The notes beneath the pieces were generated by a model. The model was not told the origin of the DNA and searched no databases. It saw only the letters and a list, made by a program, of their open reading frames with translations. This document shows positions 36,736 through 45,405 of a stretch of 51,759 bases of DNA, one piece after another. This DNA comes from Deltaproteobacteria bacterium (GTDB lineage: Bacteria > Desulfobacterota > Desulfobacteria > Desulfobacterales > JAFDMD01). The stretch spans positions 1 to 51,759 of the forward strand of contig JAFDMF010000016.1 of assembly GCA_019306065.1 (NCBI GenBank), given 5' to 3'. The translations under genes and the position numbers were made by a program. Position 1 is the stretch's first letter. Each line of letters begins with the position of its first letter.

Positions 36736-38232
36736 TTAGATATTTGCCGCTTCTTCGCGTATAATTTTCCAGCAGTTATCTTTAAATTTAAGGGTTAAGT
36801 TTTTTATCGAAACATCTTTGTAAAGATTCGATTTGTATTTTTGGGTAAAAGTTATTAAAACTGTATCTGGAGATAGTATCTCTTTTTTTGTTATATCAAT
36901 TGCAATTTCTATAAAATCCGGGGCTTCGAGTCTTTTTTTTCTGATATTAGCCCATTGCTGTCTGCTTATGTTTCCCGCAGGAATAAAATTGTCTGCATAA
37001 CATGATATATAATCACCGATTTTTTTTTTAACCCAAGCCATAGCCCAAACGTCAATAAGGCTTTCAACCGTATGAAATTTTAAAGGCGCAGGCCGGATGT
37101 TTTGTTTGACCGAAGAATGAGAAAGTTTATCTGTATCAAGCTTTCCTATGGATTCAAGCAGTGCAAACGCGGCTATTGTCTCATCTGTTTTTGCTGATGC
37201 GGTTCCGATTGGGTTTTTCTGTTTTTCTAAAAACTTCGCCTGTTTTGTAGAATTGATAAAATTTGCAAAAGCGTTTTTTACCTGTTCGGAAATCTCTTTT
37301 TTTTTTGCCTCGTATTTTTTAACGGCAGAAATATATTCTTGTCTTAAAGTTTTTACGGTATTTAATTCGTTTCCTTCTAAATTTACCGAGTAATTTAATT
37401 TTAATCCCGCATAATGTTCGCCAAAATGTCCGGAGAGTTTTGACGACGAGTCTTTTTTAAAAGTAGAGCCTGCTTCCGCGCTTATTTTGGGAAAAAAGGA
37501 ATCCGATTTTTGGGCGGCTATTTTTGCTTCCGCAGCTTTTACGTTAAAATAAAAAATCATAATATCCGGATTTAATCTTAAAGCCGTTTGTTTTGCTTCT
37601 TCAACCGAAGCGGGAAGAGTATCAAACGAAATGTCGGTAGGCTTGAGAGCCGATATTTCTTCTACGGGCATGTTAAATATTCGGACAGCTTTATTTTTCG
37701 CATATATCATCTTTTCTGCCTGCTTACTATATGTTACAGAGGCGGTATTATATGCCGGTTTTTGGGAATATTGTAAAATTTTTTCTGCTTTTTTTAAATT
37801 TAAATAGGCTGTTACAGCTTCCAATATAATTTTTTGTTTTACGGTTTCAAAAGCAGATTCCGCTTTTGCATATAAAAGTTTGCTTTTTTGTATTTCTGCG
37901 GATGCATTTCCAAAATCCCAAAGCAGTTGTTCTATTTTTAAATCCGTTTCTTTTGCGGTTATAATTTCGTCATTTTTTATGTACGTTCCGGTAGTTTTAG
38001 CTCTTTTGGTTTCCGAGTTTAATCCGAACTGCGGATGCCATTTTCCGTAAGAGGCTTTTATACGACGTTTTGCGGTTTTTTTTTTTGCTTCCGCAGTTTT
38101 TATTTTTTCGCTGTTTTCCAATATTTTTAAAACGGCATTTTTTAAAGTTTCGGCGTAAGCCGAATTACCGGAAGTTATTAAAATAAATAGTATTAAAAAG
38201 GGTATTATTTTTTTTATACGAATATGTTTCAT
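36736..38232 (-). CDS. TolC-family outer-membrane protein with shortened hairpins and an NTF2-like C-terminal domain
   Basis: A 498-residue exported protein (signal peptide 1-27). Residues 28-370 show the two-fold TolC/OEP repeat: beta-strand regions WHPQFGLNSETKRA and SFFPKISAEAGSTFKK and helices LNLKKAEKILQYSQ and NSTKQAKFLEKQ. In both repeats the coiled-coil hairpin turns back very early, at QKPAYNTAS (157-165) and QKNPIGTAS (338-346), so each is about 40 residues shorter than in usual members. Residues 385-493 form a separate NTF2/SnoaL-like domain (VESLIDVWAMAWVKKKIGDY) like those attached to Csd6-type L,D-transpeptidases. It may be a short outer-membrane channel or a structural protein that binds the cell wall. 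No membrane-fusion or ATPase gene adjoins it. Confidence 0.7.
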   Translation of the reverse strand: MKHIRIKKIIPFLILFILITSGNSAYAETLKNAVLKILENSEKIKTAEAKKKTAKRRIKASYGKWHPQFGLNSETKRAKTTGTYIKNDEIITAKETDLKIEQLLWDFGNASAEIQKSKLLYAKAESAFETVKQKIILEAVTAYLNLKKAEKILQYSQKPAYNTASVTYSKQAEKMIYAKNKAVRIFNMPVEEISALKPTDISFDTLPASVEEAKQTALRLNPDIMIFYFNVKAAEAKIAAQKSDSFFPKISAEAGSTFKKDSSSKLSGHFGEHYAGLKLNYSVNLEGNELNTVKTLRQEYISAVKKYEAKKKEISEQVKNAFANFINSTKQAKFLEKQKNPIGTASAKTDETIAAFALLESIGKLDTDKLSHSSVKQNIRPAPLKFHTVESLIDVWAMAWVKKKIGDYISCYADNFIPAGNISRQQWANIRKKRLEAPDFIEIAIDITKKEILSPDTVLITFTQKYKSNLYKDVSIKNLTLKFKDNCWKIIREEAANI

Positions 38233-38442
38233 TAGCGTCGTCTCCTTCGAACTAGAACAATTTCTGTAGCTGGCGTATTAGTTAGCTTCTATAGAAAAAA
38301 ACTTTTTTTTGCTTGGGTTTTATCCGTCTTGAACTCAAACAAAATAAAACGGTTTTTTACAGGAACTATGTAAAAGTATCATTATTCGTTAAAATTGTAA
38401 TCGGTTTTATATAGATTGCAGTTTGATGTCAACTTTTAAAAT

Positions 38443-38472
38443 AAAAAAAGGATACAAAGTTTGCGTTTGTAT
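38443..38472 (-). terminator. Terminator after the amidase gene
   Basis: On the minus strand ATACAAA, loop CGCAAAC, TTTGTAT, then CC and a T7 run. Lies 73 bases past the amidase stop. The remainder of the 312-base gap (38233-38544) shows nothing else I can call, apart from A/T-rich sequence that may hold the TolC-gene promoter. Confidence 0.6.
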
Positions 38473-38544
38473 TTTTATTTTTTTATGGCGTTGATAAAGC
38501 GGTTTTTTTATCCAGCGATTAGAATTAAGCAAAAAGGTTTTTTT

Positions 38545-40176
38545 TTAACTTGGATTATTATGTTTAATGTATTGTTTTATTCCTGTTATTATTCCGTCGC
38601 ATATTCGGTTTTGATAGGTTGAATTTGTTAATCGTTTGCATTCTCTCGCGTTGCTTATAAAGGATGTTTCAATCAGTATAGAGGGCATATGCGCGCCGAG
38701 CAAAACATAAAAAAGCGCTTGTTTTACTCCTTTGTTTTTTATTTGGGAATAATTCGATTTTAGTCTTTTATACATTGAGTTTTGAACATATCCTGCAAGC
38801 CGAACAGATTCGTTTACTTTTGTGCTGCGCAATAGGCTGTTTAAGATGGATTGCAGCTCGCTTATGTTTTTTGTAGTTGCCGCATTTTCTCTTGCGGCTA
38901 CAAGCATTGATTCATTGCTTTTTGCGGGGCTTAAGAAGTAGGTTTCTATGCCGTAGGCTTTTTTATTTTTTGCCGCATTTGTATGGACAGATATAAAAAG
39001 GTCTGCTTTTTTTGTGTTTGCAATTGCCGTTCTTTCTTCCAAAGTTATATATTTATCTGTATTTCTTGTCATAATAACTTCGCATTTAAGCTCGTTTTTT
39101 ATTTTTGCGGCGAGTTTTTTTGCTATTTGCAAAACTATATCTTTTTCGTGAACTCCTTTGTAGTATCCGGGAGCGCCGTAATCTTTGCCCCCGTGTCCTG
39201 CATCTATAATTATTTTTCTTACTCCCAAACCGAGCTCTTTTACCAAAGCCGGAGACTTTTTTGAATCTGCCTGGGTTTGATCCGCCGTTGTATCGTCTGG
39301 CTGTTCGGGCTGGGGCATATGTTTATCGGAACTGTATATGTCTATAACTGTTCTGAATGGGTCGTATAAAAAGAATATCTGATATGATATTGATGTTTTT
39401 AAATCTATTACCACTCTAACCTGTTGAGCGTCGAACTGAGCCGCGCGGACAGATATTAATAGGTTGTCATTTATTACAACATTTTTTTGGATTGTATTTT
39501 TAAGTTTTGTATTTTTAAAATCTACATATAATCTTTTAGGTTTTGCGATTTTGAAATTTTGTTTTAATACGTTGTGGTTGTATGATACTTTTTTGTCGGA
39601 ATCTATAACGATTCTGGTATAGTTGGGATTAGACCAGAATCTTATGCCTGTTATTGCCGCTTTGGAATCCGAAGCCGTATCCTGAAGATATATTTTTGTT
39701 TTTTTGGGGGGGGGGGCGGTTTTTTCGGGTTTCGGCTTTTGCCGTGATTGATTTACAGATAATAAACTAAGTTCTTTTTTTGCTTTTGCTTTGTATCCGC
39801 TTTTAGGGAAATGTTTTATTATTCTTTTGAATATATCTATGGCTTCGTTTTTGTCCGAAGCTTTTTGAGAATATTTATATAATTCGCGATAAAGTTTTCC
39901 TGTCATATAAAGTCCTGCGGCAGCCCATACGCTGTTAGGATCGGCTTGATAAACTTTGGAAAATTTATCTATACATATAAGCCACGAGCTTCTATATTTA
40001 TAGGCTTTGGGATTTTTTTTCATTTTTTTGTAGGCAGCGTCAGCCTGACAATATAGTTTTTCGAGATTATTATCTTGGGCGCGGGCATTATAAGAAAAAG
40101 TCGTAGTAATGATAAAAGATAATAATAACATAAAAGCTGTTTTTACTATTTTTGTATTTGTTTTAATTGATTTCAT
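38545..40176 (-). CDS. amiC: N-acetylmuramoyl-L-alanine amidase (AMIN + Amidase_3) with a poly-G tract
   Basis: A 543-residue periplasmic enzyme that splits the bond between MurNAc and the stem peptide during cell separation. It has a signal peptide (1-33), a TPR-like helical part (35-130), a Pro/Lys linker, an AMIN domain (about 175-290), and the amidase domain (315-535) with zinc ligands in DAGHGGKD, VHEKDI and ISVHTNA and the late Glu in ILIETSFISN. In the linker, residues about 153-157 are encoded by eleven C followed by seven A (39706-39716 G tract on the plus strand), which makes the gene prone to slippage. As read here it is in frame. AmiC-like domain order is clear, the gene name is by analogy. 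Confidence 0.85.
   Translation of the reverse strand: MKSIKTNTKIVKTAFMLLLSFIITTTFSYNARAQDNNLEKLYCQADAAYKKMKKNPKAYKYRSSWLICIDKFSKVYQADPNSVWAAAGLYMTGKLYRELYKYSQKASDKNEAIDIFKRIIKHFPKSGYKAKAKKELSLLSVNQSRQKPKPEKTAPPPKKTKIYLQDTASDSKAAITGIRFWSNPNYTRIVIDSDKKVSYNHNVLKQNFKIAKPKRLYVDFKNTKLKNTIQKNVVINDNLLISVRAAQFDAQQVRVVIDLKTSISYQIFFLYDPFRTVIDIYSSDKHMPQPEQPDDTTADQTQADSKKSPALVKELGLGVRKIIIDAGHGGKDYGAPGYYKGVHEKDIVLQIAKKLAAKIKNELKCEVIMTRNTDKYITLEERTAIANTKKADLFISVHTNAAKNKKAYGIETYFLSPAKSNESMLVAARENAATTKNISELQSILNSLLRSTKVNESVRLAGYVQNSMYKRLKSNYSQIKNKGVKQALFYVLLGAHMPSILIETSFISNARECKRLTNSTYQNRICDGIITGIKQYIKHNNPS
39706..39716. repeat. Poly-G(11) homopolymer inside amiC
   Basis: Eleven consecutive G on the plus strand, directly after seven T, encoding a Pro run in the linker before the AMIN and amidase domains. 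This is by far the longest G/C homopolymer in the window. A change by one base would cut off the catalytic part. Confidence 0.9.
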
Positions 40177-40212
40177 TTTTTTATAATTAAGATACGTAGA
40201 TATAAATATTAA

Positions 40213-42795
40213 TCAAAGTTCTTTTTTTATTGAATCCAATATTGTTAAAGCCTCTATGGGCGTTAGGTTTTGTATGTCTATATTTTTTATTTTATCTATT
40301 ATGTTTATATGGTTTGCTTGGGTTGTTTCGGTTTTATCCGTTATATGCCTGTTATTTAAATTATGTCCGGCTGATTTTTCTATGTCTGCCAGTATTTGTT
40401 TGGAGCGGTTTATTATTTTATCCGGTATTCCCGCGAGCCTTGCAACTTGTATTCCGTAGCTTCTGTTTGTTCCGCCTTCAATCAGTTTTCTTAAAAATAT
40501 TATTTGATCGTTGTATTCTTTCACCGCTATATTGAAGTTTTTTACTTTTGGTTTTGTTTGTTCCAATTGAGTTAATTCATGATAATGGGTTGCAAACAGG
40601 GTTTTTACTCCTTTGTTTTTAAGATCGTGAAGATATTCGGCAACTGCTTGGGCTATTGATAATCCGTCGAATGTGCTTGTGCCTCTTCCTATTTCATCTA
40701 TTATAATAAGGCTGTTTGAAGTCGCATTGTTTAATATATTTGAGGTTTCTTCCATTTCTGTCATAAATGTGCTTTGCCCTGCCGCTAAGTTATCCAACGC
40801 GCCTACTCTTGTAAATATTCTGTCTGTAATTGTAATAGAAGCGCTTTTTGCCGGAACAAAGGAGCCTATATGCGCCATTAAAACTATAAGAGCGGTTTGT
40901 CTTAATACTGTGGATTTGCCTGCCATATTGGGTCCGGTAACTATTATTATTTGATTATCCGTATTGTCAAGGCGGATGGTATTAGGAACAAATGCTTCGT
41001 TTGTTAACATTTTTTCTATTACCGGATGTCTGCCTTCCGTTATGTTTATAACTCCGTCTTCGATTATTTCCGGTTTTACATAATCTAAAAGCGCCGCGGT
41101 TTCTGCAAAAGATAGTATGCAGTCTATTTTTCCTATAAATTTAGCAAGTTTTTGTATGTCTGCATTGTTTTTAATTACTTTATTTTTTATTTGATTAAAT
41201 ATTTCATATTCAAGCGAGGCTCTTTGTTCGTTTGCATTAAGAGCTTTTGCTTCAAATTTTTCAAGCTCTTCGGTTATGAATCTTTCGGCGTTTGTAAGGG
41301 TTTGTCTTCTTATATAATCTGTCGGCGCTTTGTTTGAATTGGCTTTGGAAATTTCTATATAATAGCCGAATATTTTATTGTATCCTACTTTAAGCGAGTT
41401 TATTTTTGTTCTTTTTTTTTCTTTTGCTTCAAGTTTTGCAAGCCATTGTTTTGATTGAGCGCTTATTAGGATGAGTTCGTCTATCTGCTTATTATACCCT
41501 TTTTTTATTATTCCCCCTTCATTTATTGTAGGAGGCGGATTATCCGCAATGCTTTTGCCTATAAGTATTGCAAGATCATAAACTTTATTCGGCATATCCA
41601 TTTTCGATAAGATTTCCGATTTAAACTGTTTTAGATCCGTTATTATATTTGGCATAATAAGCAAAGAGTTTTTTAACGCGTTTAAATCTCTTGCGTTGGA
41701 CTGCCCTATACATATTTTACTTGATAGTCTTTCCAGATCGCAGATATTTTTTAGGTTTTGTCTTATACTTTTTCTTAATATTAGACTATTTTTTGCTTCC
41801 GCTACAGCGTCAAGACGTCTGTTTATTGCCTTTTTGTTTATAAGAGGATATTTTAAGATATTTTTTAAGCGTCTTGCGCCTATTGGGGTGATTGTTTTAT
41901 CTATTATTGAAATGAGGGTTCCGAATTTGTCTCCGTTTTTTATGTTTGCGGTAAGTTCCAGATTGCGCCTGCTTACATTATCTATTGTCATAAAATTATT
42001 CAAAGAATAAGCTTTTATGCTTTTTAAATGCAGAATCTCTTTTTTTTGGGTTTTGTCAACATAATCTATTATTGCTCCGGCGGCAGATACTCCGGCTTTT
42101 AAACCTTCGCATCCAAAACCTTCTAACGATCTTGTTTTAAACCTGCGCAAAAGAGATTCTTTTGCTTTTGCATAAGCTGTTATATTGTCGTCTATATAGG
42201 TTATGTTTTTATTTAAAAAATGCTCGGAGATTTCCTTTGCAAAGGGGGTATTTTTTAAAGCGTTTTGAATTAGTATTTCTGCAGGGGATATTCTAAATAT
42301 TTCTTCTATTATTGTTTTTTGATTGTCCGATTCGGTAATTGTAAAGGCTGCGGTGGATATATCTAAAGATGCTATGCCATAAGTGTTGTCGGATTGAGCA
42401 ACCGCCAAGATATAGTTGCTGGATTTTTCGTCTAACATAGCGTCATCTATTATCATTCCAGGAGTTATTACGCGGGTAACCTCTCTTTTAACTATTCCTT
42501 TAGCATCTTTTGGGTCTTCTATCTGATCGCATACCGCTACTTTAAAGCCTTTTTCTATAAGTTTTGCTATGTAGCCGTCAACCGCTTTTATCGGTACTCC
42601 GCACATAGGAACAGAGGTGTCGTTCTTTTTATTTCTTGCAGTAAGAACTATTTCCAGCTCTTTGGATGCAATGATTGCATCTTCAAAAAACATTTCGTAA
42701 AAATCGCCCATTCTATAAAAAAGAATTTCTTCTTTATAATTTGCCTTTATAGACAAATACTGTCTTATCATCGGAGTCGTTTTTAAAACTGTCAT
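40213..42795 (-). CDS. mutS: DNA mismatch repair protein MutS
   Basis: An 860-residue mismatch-recognition ATPase. The N-terminus carries the mismatch-binding F-x-E (GDFYEMF, about residue 31) and the middle has the clamp and lever helices. The ATPase shows Walker A GPNMAGKSTVLRQ and Walker B IIIDEIGRGTSTFDG, and LFATHYHELT follows. Length and domain order are standard, and no lesion is visible, so mismatch repair initiation is probably intact. It ends 36 bases before amiC and starts 12 bases after the LapA-like gene, so these three are probably one transcript. No mutL is present in the window. Confidence 0.95.
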   Translation of the reverse strand: MTVLKTTPMIRQYLSIKANYKEEILFYRMGDFYEMFFEDAIIASKELEIVLTARNKKNDTSVPMCGVPIKAVDGYIAKLIEKGFKVAVCDQIEDPKDAKGIVKREVTRVITPGMIIDDAMLDEKSSNYILAVAQSDNTYGIASLDISTAAFTITESDNQKTIIEEIFRISPAEILIQNALKNTPFAKEISEHFLNKNITYIDDNITAYAKAKESLLRRFKTRSLEGFGCEGLKAGVSAAGAIIDYVDKTQKKEILHLKSIKAYSLNNFMTIDNVSRRNLELTANIKNGDKFGTLISIIDKTITPIGARRLKNILKYPLINKKAINRRLDAVAEAKNSLILRKSIRQNLKNICDLERLSSKICIGQSNARDLNALKNSLLIMPNIITDLKQFKSEILSKMDMPNKVYDLAILIGKSIADNPPPTINEGGIIKKGYNKQIDELILISAQSKQWLAKLEAKEKKRTKINSLKVGYNKIFGYYIEISKANSNKAPTDYIRRQTLTNAERFITEELEKFEAKALNANEQRASLEYEIFNQIKNKVIKNNADIQKLAKFIGKIDCILSFAETAALLDYVKPEIIEDGVINITEGRHPVIEKMLTNEAFVPNTIRLDNTDNQIIIVTGPNMAGKSTVLRQTALIVLMAHIGSFVPAKSASITITDRIFTRVGALDNLAAGQSTFMTEMEETSNILNNATSNSLIIIDEIGRGTSTFDGLSIAQAVAEYLHDLKNKGVKTLFATHYHELTQLEQTKPKVKNFNIAVKEYNDQIIFLRKLIEGGTNRSYGIQVARLAGIPDKIINRSKQILADIEKSAGHNLNNRHITDKTETTQANHINIIDKIKNIDIQNLTPIEALTILDSIKKEL

Positions 42796-42807
42796 AATTA
42801 AATATAA

Positions 42808-43125
42808 TTAAGAATTTGATTCTTCCGAAATGTTGCTTTTAAACTCTGCTTCCGTATTTGGGATATTTATTTTAGATCTAAGCTCTTTTATGGTCTTATT
42901 TGTTTTTATACGAAATATAAGATGATTAATATAAGTAATAAGAAACGCCCATAAAGCGAATATAATAATAAATACGCCGCAAGGAATATAAGGAGTATTA
43001 TAGGTTAATGAAAAAAATTTAAAGGTAATAACCTGTTTTGCCATAAAAAAGGCTTCGTTCTGATAAACTATTACAGCGACTACCGTTATTAATACGCACC
43101 AAAAAATTGTTTTTAATTTAGCCAT
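42808..43125 (-). CDS. LapA-domain (DUF1049) small membrane protein
   Basis: A 105-residue protein with two membrane segments (about 6-23 and 48-66) separated by a short polar loop and followed by a charged helical tail, the pattern of the LapA/YciS family. In E. coli the homologue LapA works with LapB in lipopolysaccharide assembly control; here no lapB is next to it. Ends 12 bases before mutS. Confidence 0.65.
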   Translation of the reverse strand: MAKLKTIFWCVLITVVAVIVYQNEAFFMAKQVITFKFFSLTYNTPYIPCGVFIIIFALWAFLITYINHLIFRIKTNKTIKELRSKINIPNTEAEFKSNISEESNS

Positions 43126-43320
43126 TTTTTTTCCTCTGTTTAAAGTCCGCTGTTCAACAAGGTATTTTGTTGGACAGCGGACTTTTCGGAGAATGTCATC
43201 TCCTTTTTTTGTGTTTAACTATCTTTAACAATAGAGGTTTCCTCTGTTTATACTTTAATTATGAGATTTCTTCTCGCTGCGCTTATTGACATTATACGGC
43301 AAAAAAACCGCTTGCTAACA

Positions 43321-43382
43321 TGACAAGCAAAAAAGATTGCTTTCTGTTATTTCGAGCAAAGCGAGAAATACCTTTATTATTT
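43321..43382. repeat. Left arm of a 62-bp inverted repeat
   Basis: Pairs with 43847-43908 at 61 of 62 positions. It contains TTTCGAGCAAAGCGAGAAAT, the family B core. The adjoining TTATAATCATTATTTTTTGT is also repeated inverted next to the right arm, but with a different spacing. Confidence 0.9.
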
Positions 43383-43660
43383 TTATAATCATTATTTTTT
43401 GTGTCTTAATATCAGCTATAGAGGTTTTCTTCCTAATTTTTTTCTATAATCCATTAAAATAAATATATCAATTATAAAAATTAGAGATACAAAGATGCAA
43501 AGTGACAGAGGTATGAAGGAATAGGTTTTTAATTGCAATATATAAAAGAGGTAGAGAGGCTGCAATGCAAAGTTTTTACAATATTGTTGTTGCAAAAAAT
43601 AGATAAAAGACAGAGGTTAAACCCCCGTTTTTATATTTCCGCTCCTTTGTTATTTTTAAA

Positions 43661-43689
43661 TTGACAAATTATACAAACAAAGCTTAATT
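43661..43689 (+). promoter_or_regulatory. Possible sigma-70-type promoter for the xdh operon
   Basis: TTGACA at 43661-43666 is followed after 17 bases by TTAATT at 43684-43689. The -35 match is perfect, the -10 match weak. It would give a leader of about 290 bases that includes the right arm of the inverted repeat. In such AT-rich DNA chance matches are common. Confidence 0.3.
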
Positions 43690-43846
43690 ACGTTAATTAA
43701 ATAATTTTTTTTAAAATAACGAACGGCGTCTCCTTTTGACATTTAATATCTTGCTTGCTCATATCTTTTTGTTGTCTGAACTGCGATTAAAATATAACTA
43801 TAAGAAATATAAGAAACAAAAAATAATGATTATAAGAAGTTAAATT

Positions 43847-43908
43847 AAATAATAAAGGTATTTCTCGCTTTGCTCGAAATAACAGAAAGCAATCTTTTTT
43901 ACTTGTCA
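43847..43908. repeat. Right arm of the 62-bp inverted repeat
   Basis: Reverse complement of 43321-43382 with one mismatch; spacer of 464 bases. Directly followed by TTTCGACGAGCGTAGCGAAG, another family B-like palindrome, 70 bases before the first xdh gene. Confidence 0.9.
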
Positions 43909-43981
43909 TTTCGACGAGCGTAGCGAAGAGAAATTTCATAAAAATTTTTACATAACCCCATTAGAACATAAGGAGAAAAAA

Positions 43982-44860
43982 ATGCTTTTACCCAAGTTTA
44001 ATTTTTACGAGCCTAAAACTCAGGGAGAAGCCTTAAGTATTATGAACGAATACGGCTTAAAAGCAAAACTTATAGCCGGAGGCACAGATCTTTTGGCGAA
44101 CATGAAAAGAAAGCTTTTATCGCCGGATGCGCTTGTTGGTATTTCGGAAATTGAAGAGTTTAAAAATTTAGAGATTTCGGATAAAACAATAAAGATAGGA
44201 TCCTGTTTTACAGTATCTGCAATTGCCGAATCTGCCGTAATAGAAAAAAAAATAAGCGCGCTGGCAGTCGGAGCGCGGGCGTTGGGAACTCCTCTTATAC
44301 GAAATCTTGCCACAATAGGCGGAAATCTTGGTTCCGCAAGACCGGCGGCTGATATTCCTCCTTCTTTAATAGCCTATAACGCAAAAGCGGTTTTAAAAAG
44401 CGTATCCGGCGAACGAACCGTTTTGTTAGATAAATTTTTTAAAGGACCCGGGTTTACCGAAATTCAACCTAACGAAATTTTAACCGAAATAATAATAGAT
44501 ATTCCTGATGGATATTACGGCGCGGGATATATAAATTTGGGCATAAGAAAAGCTCAAGACTGCAATATTGTAAATGTGGCGTCTTTTGTTTCGTTAGACG
44601 AGCCTAACGGGGTTATAAATTCTGCCAGAATTGTTATGGGCTGCGTAGGACCTACTCATTTAAGAGCAAACGCTGCGGAAAATATTCTTATAGGAAATAA
44701 ACCTTCGGAAAAACTTTTTCAAGAAGCGGCAAAAATAGCGGAATCAGAATGCAAGCCTATTGACGATTTTAGGGCGTCTGCCGTTTATAAAAAGGCAATG
44801 ATACGGGTTTTGACAAAAAGAACTTTGGATATTGCGGTTAAAGAGGCTTCTTTAAAATAG
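43982..44860 (+). CDS. Xanthine-dehydrogenase-family enzyme, FAD-binding subunit
   Basis: The 292-residue medium subunit of a molybdenum hydroxylase. FAD-binding motifs are LIAGGTDLLANMKRK (residues about 30-45) and TIGGNLGSARPAADIP (about 112-127); the C-terminal part is the CO dehydrogenase flavoprotein C-terminal domain (INSARIVMGCVGPTHLRA). It carries electrons from the iron-sulfur subunit to NAD+ or another acceptor. First gene of the operon, with AAGGAG before 43982. Confidence 0.9.
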   Translation: MLLPKFNFYEPKTQGEALSIMNEYGLKAKLIAGGTDLLANMKRKLLSPDALVGISEIEEFKNLEISDKTIKIGSCFTVSAIAESAVIEKKISALAVGARALGTPLIRNLATIGGNLGSARPAADIPPSLIAYNAKAVLKSVSGERTVLLDKFFKGPGFTEIQPNEILTEIIIDIPDGYYGAGYINLGIRKAQDCNIVNVASFVSLDEPNGVINSARIVMGCVGPTHLRANAAENILIGNKPSEKLFQEAAKIAESECKPIDDFRASAVYKKAMIRVLTKRTLDIAVKEASLK

Positions 44861-44917
44861 CCTTAATTTGAAGTTTTCAATCATAATAAAAATATAATCA
44901 TATGAAGGAGAAGGATT

Positions 44918-45382
44918 ATGAAACAGATCATTAATCTTACAATTAATGATAAAAAATATGAGGTGGCTGTAGATGCAAATTTAACCCTTTTAGATTTGCT
45001 TCGTTATCAGCTGGGTTTAACAGGCGCAAAAAAGGGATGCGAACTCGGAGACTGCGGAGCCTGCGCCGTAATTATGGACGGAAAACCTGTAAACTCCTGC
45101 CTTGTTCTTGCGGTACAGGCAAATGGAAAAAATATAACTACAATCGAAGGCGTAGAAGATGAAAACGGGCTTCATCCGCTTCAAAAAGCCTTTGTGGAAA
45201 AAGGAGCGATTCAATGTGGATTTTGCACGTCAGGGATGATACTTTCCGGAAAAACTCTTTTGGATAAAAAACCGAATCCAACCGAAACAGAGATTAAATC
45301 CGCAATATCCGGCAACCTTTGCAGATGCACAGGGTATCAAAAAATTATAGAAGCCGTTCAATCGGTATCCTGCGAAGGTTAA
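44918..45382 (+). CDS. Xanthine-dehydrogenase-family enzyme, [2Fe-2S] subunit
   Basis: A 154-residue small subunit with two [2Fe-2S] clusters: the plant-type cluster in CELGDCGACAVIMDG and a distal Cys, and the second in CGFCTSGM with CRCTG. All eight expected cysteines are present. It links the molybdenum and FAD sites. It lies 57 bases after the FAD subunit with GAAGGAG upstream, and 23 bases before the large subunit. Confidence 0.95.
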   Translation: MKQIINLTINDKKYEVAVDANLTLLDLLRYQLGLTGAKKGCELGDCGACAVIMDGKPVNSCLVLAVQANGKNITTIEGVEDENGLHPLQKAFVEKGAIQCGFCTSGMILSGKTLLDKKPNPTETEIKSAISGNLCRCTGYQKIIEAVQSVSCEG

Positions 45383-45405
45383 TTTGATGATAAGGAGAAA
45401 TCATA

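Larger units (their letters stand above)
43126..43981. other. Repeat-rich intergenic region upstream of the xdh operon
   Basis: An 856-base gap without a supported gene. It contains the family B element at 43262-43298, a 62-bp inverted repeat (43321-43382 and 43847-43908), another family B piece at 43908-43935, and between the arms a unique 460-base A/T-rich segment with a possible promoter at 43661-43689. The gap precedes both the divergently placed LapA-like gene and the xdh genes. Confidence 0.75.
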
